From NCBI RefSeq assembly GCF_002920635.1, contig NZ_PQSR01000064.1, forward strand, positions 1 through 45,719: a DNA stretch of 45,719 nucleotides. Reading direction: 5' to 3'. The notes under the pieces are model-generated. The model saw only the letters and a program-made list of their open reading frames with translations. It did not search any database and was not told the DNA's origin. A program made the position numbers and the translations under genes. This DNA is from Streptomyces sp. Ru72 (lineage in GTDB: Bacteria; Actinomycetota; Actinomycetes; Streptomycetales; Streptomycetaceae). Positions 40,881-45,719 of this stretch are shown piece by piece (the stretch's first letter is position 1; every line of letters begins with the position of its first letter).

Positions 40881-41747
40881 ATGGGCAGGTCACGGAACGC
40901 GCGGCGCGGGCAGGGAGCCGAGGCCGTCGTCGAGGCGGTCGACGGCGGACTCGCCCAGCTGATACCCGACCGGGACCGGGCGCGCGCCTGGACCCTCCTC
41001 ATCGACGGCGCCCCGCAGTCGCATGTCGACCTCGACGACCCGCGGCACCTGTCCTTCGAGTACCAGCGCCGGCTCGGCCACGTCATCGACCTGGCCGCCC
41101 CGCCCGGCCGTCCCGTGCACGCCGTGCACCTCGGCGGCGGCGCGTTCACCCTCGCCCGCTACACCGCCGCCACCCGCCCCCGCTCCACCCAGCAGATCGT
41201 GGAGCGTGACGCGGCGCTCGTCCAACTCGTGCGCCGAGCCCTGCCGTTGGACCCGAACGCCCGGATCCGGGTGCGCTCCACGGATGCCCGGGAAGGGCTC
41301 GCCAAGGTGCCGGACGGCTGGGCCGACCTGGTCGTCGTGGACGTGTTCAGCGGGGCGCGCACTCCGGCGCACCTGACGTCGGTCGAGTTCCTCACCGAGG
41401 TCCGCCGGGCGCTGAAGGACGGCGGTGTGTACGCGGCCAATCTCGCCGACGGCCCTCCGCTCGCCCATCTGCGCGGCCAGATCTCCACGGCGGCGGCCGT
41501 CTTCCCCGAGCTCGCACTGATCGCCGAGCCGGCCGTCCTGCGTGGCAAGCGCTTCGGCAACGCGATCCTGGTTGCCTGCGGCCACCCGCTTCCGATCGCC
41601 GAACTGACCCGCCGAGCCGCCTCGGACCCGCATCCCGCGCGCGTGGAGCACGGCAAGGCGCTGACCGACTTCACGGGCGGCGCGGCGGCCGTCACGGACG
41701 CGGCGGCGGTGGCGTCCCCGGCACCCCCGCCCTCGGTCTTCCGCTGA
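40881..41747 (+). CDS. Spermidine-synthase-like SAM-dependent protein
   Basis: 288-aa protein of the polyamine aminopropyltransferase / Rossmann methyltransferase fold. Recognisable segments are VHAVHLGGGAFTLARY (nucleotide-binding glycine loop), QQIVERDAALVQLVRRALPL (acidic residue after strand 2), RSTDAREGL and WADLVVVDVFSGARTP. The active-site DxxD and glutamate typical of true spermidine synthases are not evident, so it is more likely a methyltransferase-like paralogue. The C-terminus has an Ala/Pro-rich tail. The ATG has only a weak site. Confidence 0.82.
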   Translation: MGRSRNARRGQGAEAVVEAVDGGLAQLIPDRDRARAWTLLIDGAPQSHVDLDDPRHLSFEYQRRLGHVIDLAAPPGRPVHAVHLGGGAFTLARYTAATRPRSTQQIVERDAALVQLVRRALPLDPNARIRVRSTDAREGLAKVPDGWADLVVVDVFSGARTPAHLTSVEFLTEVRRALKDGGVYAANLADGPPLAHLRGQISTAAAVFPELALIAEPAVLRGKRFGNAILVACGHPLPIAELTRRAASDPHPARVEHGKALTDFTGGAAAVTDAAAVASPAPPPSVFR

Positions 41748-41778
41748 ACAGGCCGACCCCGCCGACTCCGAGTGGCGG

Positions 41779-42300
41779 CTAGTAGTTCCCGATCTCCACG
41801 TGGGGCGGACCGTCGTGCCAGGTGCAGAACACCGACACCCGGTCGGCGCCGGACGCGAACTCCACGCGGATCCAGGTCTCCGTCTTCCAGACCTGCATGG
41901 ACCAGCCGGTGCCGGGGGTGGCCGACACGAGCGTCGCCGAGGTGGTGCCCAGGTCGAAGACCACGCGACCGCCGGCGGTGTCGTAGCTCTTGACCTGGCC
42001 GGAGACGGTGGTGGACGGGCCGGGCTTCGTGGCCCGGGACTTGGAGGGCGTCGGCCGCGGGCTCGTCGTGCCCGGCGTCGGCGACGGGCTCTTCGACGGG
42101 ACCGGACGCTGCGTCGGGGGAGCCGGTGGCCTCGACTCCTGCGTCGTGGCGCCGCCCGCCGTGACGGGCAGGGCGCGCGGCGGGTCGTATGCGGTGCCCG
42201 CCAGCACGGTGTGGACACCCCACCACGACAGCGTGGCCGCCGCTCCGGTGGCCAGCGTCCACGCCAGTACGTGCAGGAGACCTCTCGACATCCCGGCCAT
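41779..42300 (-). CDS. Exported protein with Pro/Ser/Thr linker
   Basis: 173-aa protein with a signal anchor (about 5-33), a Pro/Ser/Thr/Lys linker (about 55-100) and a C-terminal globular domain (about 100-173: GQVKSYDTAGGRVVFDLGTTSATLVSATPGTGWSMQVWKTETWIRVEFASGADRVSVFCTWHDGPPHVEIGNY, abridged). The domain family is not recognised. It is divergent from the response-regulator gene and could be a target or accessory of that two-component system. Intergenic spacing is about 120 bp. Confidence 0.8.
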   Translation of the reverse strand: MAGMSRGLLHVLAWTLATGAAATLSWWGVHTVLAGTAYDPPRALPVTAGGATTQESRPPAPPTQRPVPSKSPSPTPGTTSPRPTPSKSRATKPGPSTTVSGQVKSYDTAGGRVVFDLGTTSATLVSATPGTGWSMQVWKTETWIRVEFASGADRVSVFCTWHDGPPHVEIGNY

Positions 42301-42409
42301 ACTGCCTCACCAGCCCCACGGGTGTCTCACGGGTCGCACACAGTTCCGTTTCTCCCGTTGCGGCGCGGGGAGTTGTCCACAGGCCCCGAACGGCCCTGCC
42401 CGCATGGCG

Positions 42410-42415
42410 TACGGT
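42410..42415 (+). promoter_or_regulatory. -10-like box implying a leaderless response-regulator mRNA
   Basis: TACGGT lies 7 nt before the ATG of the response regulator and no ribosome-binding site precedes that ATG. This is the arrangement of leaderless Streptomyces transcripts. No clear -35 box is seen. Confidence 0.45.
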
Positions 42416-42422
42416 GCCGCCC

Positions 42423-43127
42423 ATGGCAAGTGTGCTCGTGGTCGAGGACGACCAGTTCGTACGCTCGGCGCTCATCAGGCATCTGACGGAGGCCGGACAC
42501 ACCGTGCGCAGCGTCGGCACCGCGCTGGAGGCGCTGCGCGAGGTCGCGCACGTCCCCTTCGACGTCGTCATCCTCGACCTCGGGCTGCCCGACCTGGACG
42601 GCTCCGAGGCGCTGAAGATGCTGCGCGGCATCACGGACGTCCCGGTCATCATCGCCACGGCACGCGACGACGAGGCGGAGATCGTCCGCCTGCTCAACGC
42701 GGGCGCGGACGACTATCTGACCAAGCCGTTCTCGGTCGAGCACCTCTCGGCTCGGATCGCGGCGGTGCTGCGCCGCGTCCGCACGCCCGCCGCCGACGCC
42801 GGGCCCCCGACCGTCATCCGGGTCGGCGGACTCGCCATCGACCCGTTGCGCCGCCACGCGGAACTGGACGGCGTGCCCATGGACCTGACACGCCGTGAGT
42901 TCGATCTGCTCGCCTTCCTCGCCGGCCGGCCCGGCGTCGTCGTACCGCGCCGGGAGCTGCTCGCGGAGGTCTGGCGACAGTCGTACGGCGACGACCAGAC
43001 CATCGACGTCCACCTCTCCTGGCTCAGGCGGAAGTTGGGTGAGACGGCCGCCAGGCCGCGCTATCTGCACACCCTGCGCGGAGTCGGCGTGAAGCTGGAG
43101 CCGCCTCGGACGGAGCCGCTGCCATGA
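42423..43127 (+). CDS. OmpR/PhoB-family response regulator
   Basis: 234-aa two-component response regulator. The receiver domain (about 1-120) has acidic residues Glu8/Asp9/Asp10, phospho-acceptor Asp52 (VVILDLGLPD), the switch Thr79 (VIIATARDDEAE) and Lys101 (YLTKPFS). The C-terminal winged helix (about 135-234) ends with the OmpR-type recognition segment DVHLSWLRRKLGETAARPRYLHTLRGVGVKL. Its stop overlaps the ATG of the kinase gene by 4 nt. The kinase is the partner; the neighbouring chitinase gene may be a target. Confidence 0.93.
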   Translation: MASVLVVEDDQFVRSALIRHLTEAGHTVRSVGTALEALREVAHVPFDVVILDLGLPDLDGSEALKMLRGITDVPVIIATARDDEAEIVRLLNAGADDYLTKPFSVEHLSARIAAVLRRVRTPAADAGPPTVIRVGGLAIDPLRRHAELDGVPMDLTRREFDLLAFLAGRPGVVVPRRELLAEVWRQSYGDDQTIDVHLSWLRRKLGETAARPRYLHTLRGVGVKLEPPRTEPLP

Positions 43128-44521
43128 GGTGGGCACTGGTCAAGGTGTGTCTGGCGGTGACCACGATGGTGGTGGTCGCCTTCGCGGTCCCGCTCGGGCT
43201 GGTCGTCAAGGAGATGGCACGCGACCGGGCCTTCGCCGGCGCTGAGCGCCAGGCCGCCGCGATCGCGCCCGCGCTGTCCATCACCTCCGACCGGGACCAG
43301 TTGGAGCGGGTCGTCGCCTCGGCGGGCTCCGGCGACGGGATAGCGGTGCACATCCCCGCGGGGGGCGGCACGAAAGCGGTCGACATCGGCCGTCGGCGCG
43401 CCGCCGCCAAGGACATCGCGGCCACCCGCCGGCTCGGACGTGCCTCCACCACCGAGGTCCCGGGCGGTTCCACGCTGCTCCAGCCCACCGCGCTCAGCTC
43501 CGGGACGATCGCCGTGATCGAGGTCTACGTGCCCGAGTCCGAGGTGACGCACGGCGTCGGCACGGCCTGGGCGGTGCTCGCCGCGGTCGGCGTCGCGCTG
43601 ATCATCGGCTCGGTGGCGGTCGCCGACCGGCTCGGCGTGCGGATGGTGCGGCCCGCGCGGCGCCTGGCCGAGGGGGCGCACGACCTGGGGGAGGGGCAGC
43701 TCGGGGCACGTGTGCCCGAGGACGGGCCGGCCGAACTGCGCGCGGCGGCGGTCGCGTTCAACTCGATGGCCGACCAGGTCGTACAACTCCTCGCGAACGA
43801 ACGGGAGCTGGCGGCCGACCTGTCCCACCGCCTGCGGACCCCGCTGACCGTGCTGCGGCTGAACGCGGCCTCGCTCGGCGAAGGGCCGGCCGCCGAGCAG
43901 ACCCGTCAGGCGGTGGCGCAGTTGGAGCGCGAGGTGGACACGATCATCCGTACGGCCCGCGAGGCCAAGCCGCAGACGGCGGCGGCCGGACCGGGCGCCG
44001 GGTGCGACGCGGCGGAGGTGGTGCGCGAGCGGATGGCGTTCTGGTCGGCGCTCGCCGAGGACGAGGGCCGCAAGTGGCGGGTGGCCGGGGCCGACCGTCC
44101 GGTCCGCATACCCGTCGCGCGGTCCGACCTCGCCGCCGCGCTGGACGCCCTGCTCGGGAACGTCTTCCGGCACACCCCGGAGGGCACGGCGTTCGCGGTC
44201 GACGTGCACAACGCCGAGGACGCGGTGATCGTGCTGGTGTCCGACGCCGGGCCCGGCATACCGGACCCGCAGGTGGCGATGGCCCGCGGTCGCGGCTCGG
44301 GCAGCGACGGCTCGACGGGCCTCGGCCTGGACATCGTGCGCAGGCTCGCCGAGTCGACCGGCGGCGACGTACGGATCGGCTCCTCGGTGCTGGGCGGTAC
44401 GGAGGTGCGGCTCTGGTTCCAGCTGGACGGACGGGCCCCGACACGGCGCGGCCACCGCGTACGCCGAAGACGCCGCCGCATATTGGTCTCTACCTTTAAC
44501 CGCCCCCGATCCCTTCCTTAA
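43124..44521 (+). CDS. HAMP-domain sensor histidine kinase
   Basis: 465-aa inner-membrane kinase. One N-terminal membrane segment (about 5-28), an extracytoplasmic sensor of about 115 residues, a second membrane segment (about 148-170), a HAMP domain (about 172-225), the phospho-acceptor H-box DLSHRLRTPL (His235), an N-box (LLGNVFRHTPEG) and G-boxes (DAGPGIP; STGLGLDIVRRLAES). The tail after about 435 is Arg-rich (RRRRRR) and may be non-essential. It starts ATG 43124 with a 4-nt ATGA overlap with the regulator. Confidence 0.92.
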   Translation: MRWALVKVCLAVTTMVVVAFAVPLGLVVKEMARDRAFAGAERQAAAIAPALSITSDRDQLERVVASAGSGDGIAVHIPAGGGTKAVDIGRRRAAAKDIAATRRLGRASTTEVPGGSTLLQPTALSSGTIAVIEVYVPESEVTHGVGTAWAVLAAVGVALIIGSVAVADRLGVRMVRPARRLAEGAHDLGEGQLGARVPEDGPAELRAAAVAFNSMADQVVQLLANERELAADLSHRLRTPLTVLRLNAASLGEGPAAEQTRQAVAQLEREVDTIIRTAREAKPQTAAAGPGAGCDAAEVVRERMAFWSALAEDEGRKWRVAGADRPVRIPVARSDLAAALDALLGNVFRHTPEGTAFAVDVHNAEDAVIVLVSDAGPGIPDPQVAMARGRGSGSDGSTGLGLDIVRRLAESTGGDVRIGSSVLGGTEVRLWFQLDGRAPTRRGHRVRRRRRRILVSTFNRPRSLP

Positions 44522-44533
44522 GCGCACCCTAAG
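44516..44533 (+). promoter_or_regulatory. 11-bp-spaced CTTAAG-like direct repeats
   Basis: CCTTAAG (44516-44522) and CCCTAAG (44527-44533) are separated by 11 bp start to start, with a third related stretch CCTTTAAC at 44493-44500 about two turns upstream. Head-to-tail repeats at one-turn spacing are typical for OmpR-family regulators. They overlap the kinase stop codon and precede the chitinase gene. Confidence 0.45.
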
Positions 44534-44629
44534 ATCCTCAACGCCCGCCCGGATCAGGCGTTTTGTCCCCTATCGGCTCGCTAGCGTGCTGCCGCATCCA
44601 CCCCTCGTAACAGCGAAGGCAGGCACGCG

Positions 44630-45719
44630 ATGAGCAAGGCGCACCGGCGCGGGATCAGCGGCAGAAACAAGGCGATCGGCGGCACGGTCGCCGCCGTCGT
44701 GGTCGGCGGTGGCGCCCTCGTCGTCACCGGCACGGCGCACGCCGCCGACGTCGGCGCGGCGTACACGAAGACCAGCACCTGGTCGACGGGCTACACCGCG
44801 CAGTACGTGATCACGAACGACAGCGGCCAGGCCAAGGCCGACTGGACGCTGCAGTTCGACCTTCCCCCGGGTGCGAAGCTCAGCTCGCTGTGGGACGGCA
44901 CGTCGGCGGTGAGCGGACAGCACGTCACCGTGAAGCCGCCGTCCTGGGACAAGGACGGTCTCGCGGCGGGCGAGTCGGTGACCGTCGGCTTCGTGGTCAG
45001 CGGCTCCGGCGATCCGACGGGCTGTCTCATCGACGGCGCGAAGTGTTCCGCCGACGACGGCACGACCCCGCAGCCCAGCGGCCGCCCGACCCAGTCCCCT
45101 ACCCCGGCGCCCACCCCGCCCTCGACCGCCACGCCGTCGCCCACCGCCACGCAGACCACCGGGGGCGGCACCGGCACCGGATCCACCACGAGCGCCGGCT
45201 TCTCCCCGTACGTCGACACCTCCCTCTACCCGGCCTTCGACCTGGCCGCCGCGGCTGACGCGACCGGTGTGAAGAACTACAACCTGGCGTTCGTGACCGA
45301 CGGTGGCGGCTGCACCCCCAAGTGGGGCGGCGTCTCCGACCTGGGCAACGACGCGGTGGCCGCACAGATCGGCGCCCTGCGCGCCAAGGGCGGCGACGTC
45401 CGGGTCTCCTTCGGCGGCGCATCCGGCTCGGAACTGGCCACGACCTGCTCCTCGGCGGACACGCTGGCGGCGGCGTACGGGAAGGTCGTGGACGCGTACA
45501 AACTCACCAAGGTCGACTTCGACGTCGAGGGCGGCGCGCTGCCGAACGCGGCCGCGAACACCCGCCGCGCCCAGGCCATCGCCAAGCTGCAGCAGCGACA
45601 CCCGGGACTGGACGTGTCCTTCACGCTCCCGGTCATGCCGGAGGGCCTGACCCAGGACGGAGTGAACCTGCTCGACGATGCCAGGACCAACGGTGTGAAG
45701 ATCTCGACCGTCAACATCA
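44630..45719 (+). CDS. Secreted CBM2-GH18 chitinase, 5' part
   Basis: Truncated by the window edge; 363 codons are visible. A Tat- or Sec-type signal peptide (about 1-38, cleaving in HAA) precedes a carbohydrate-binding module family 2 (about 40-135; TWSTGYTAQYVITNDSGQAKADWTLQF, with aromatic residues), a Pro/Thr/Ser linker (about 140-185) and the GH18 TIM barrel. The catalytic motif is KVDFDVEGG, with the Asp-x-Asp-x-Glu of family 18. It belongs to the ChiC/ChiD-like group. GGC-rich upstream, weak site GAAGG. The stop codon lies beyond the window. Confidence 0.92.
   Translation, partial: MSKAHRRGISGRNKAIGGTVAAVVVGGGALVVTGTAHAADVGAAYTKTSTWSTGYTAQYVITNDSGQAKADWTLQFDLPPGAKLSSLWDGTSAVSGQHVTVKPPSWDKDGLAAGESVTVGFVVSGSGDPTGCLIDGAKCSADDGTTPQPSGRPTQSPTPAPTPPSTATPSPTATQTTGGGTGTGSTTSAGFSPYVDTSLYPAFDLAAAADATGVKNYNLAFVTDGGGCTPKWGGVSDLGNDAVAAQIGALRAKGGDVRVSFGGASGSELATTCSSADTLAAAYGKVVDAYKLTKVDFDVEGGALPNAAANTRRAQAIAKLQQRHPGLDVSFTLPVMPEGLTQDGVNLLDDARTNGVKISTVNI

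Overview
The window looks like a stretch of a Streptomyces chromosome (or a very close relative). The DNA has very high GC with strong third-position G/C bias, GTG and TTG starts are common, genes often overlap by 4 nt, and many products are typical of the genus (CslA/GlxA, CdgA, DasR-like operator, IclR/ROK/HxlR regulators, class F sortase). From memory, the middle resembles the S. coelicolor region around SCO2817 (cdgA) to SCO2838 (secreted cellulase). No phage, IS, CRISPR or secondary-metabolite core genes are visible, so this is mostly ordinary chromosome with some local rearrangement.

Layout. 1-6.9 kb: an MFS exporter (apparently frameshifted at the left edge) divergent from an HxlR regulator with three shared operators; a small membrane protein and a YidC/Oxa1-type insertase; an FAH-family hydrolase; an oxidoreductase plus HbpS-like pair divergent from a ROK repressor across a long palindrome; then a 26/30-nt tandem repeat grown from the 3' end of the ROK gene. 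7-10.2 kb: cell-surface genes, with an LADTG-anchored protein, a HAD phosphatase, a secreted protein and a class F sortase. 10.2-15.2 kb: the cslZ / glxA / cslA locus for hyphal-tip beta-glucan synthesis and maturation. 15.2-20.3 kb: two tRNA-Lys genes, a P60-type cell-wall enzyme, an SPFH membrane protein, a lytic polysaccharide monooxygenase with a DasR-type operator, and a DUF3592 protein. 20.4-25.8 kb: an IclR regulator, an Ehu-type (ectoine/amino-acid) ABC importer operon, a decayed 2-hydroxyacid dehydrogenase and an Asp/Glu-racemase-like enzyme. 25.9-31.3 kb: a luciferase-like oxidoreductase, the c-di-GMP enzyme CdgA, an M6-like metalloprotease and a third tRNA-Lys.

31.3-37.6 kb: a primase/polymerase-like protein whose stop codon lies inside the tRNA, a small conserved protein, and a tightly overlapping operon encoding a PAP2/IPC-synthase-like membrane enzyme, a RecB-type nuclease with a probable Fe-S cluster, a 530-aa protein of unknown function and an SF1 helicase. 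37.8-45.7 kb: a histidine phosphatase, a TPR regulator, a small protein, a spermidine-synthase-like protein, an exported protein, an OmpR-type two-component pair and the start of a CBM2-GH18 chitinase.

Two themes stand out. First, polysaccharide work at the cell surface (CslA, GlxA, CslZ, LPMO, P60 enzyme, chitinase) lies close to a c-di-GMP enzyme that controls development. Second, three tRNA-Lys(CTT) genes, two of them inside near-identical 181-bp direct repeats, frame a 15-kb core segment. The best candidate for an undescribed system is the overlapping nuclease / unknown / helicase operon at 32.6-36.8 kb.
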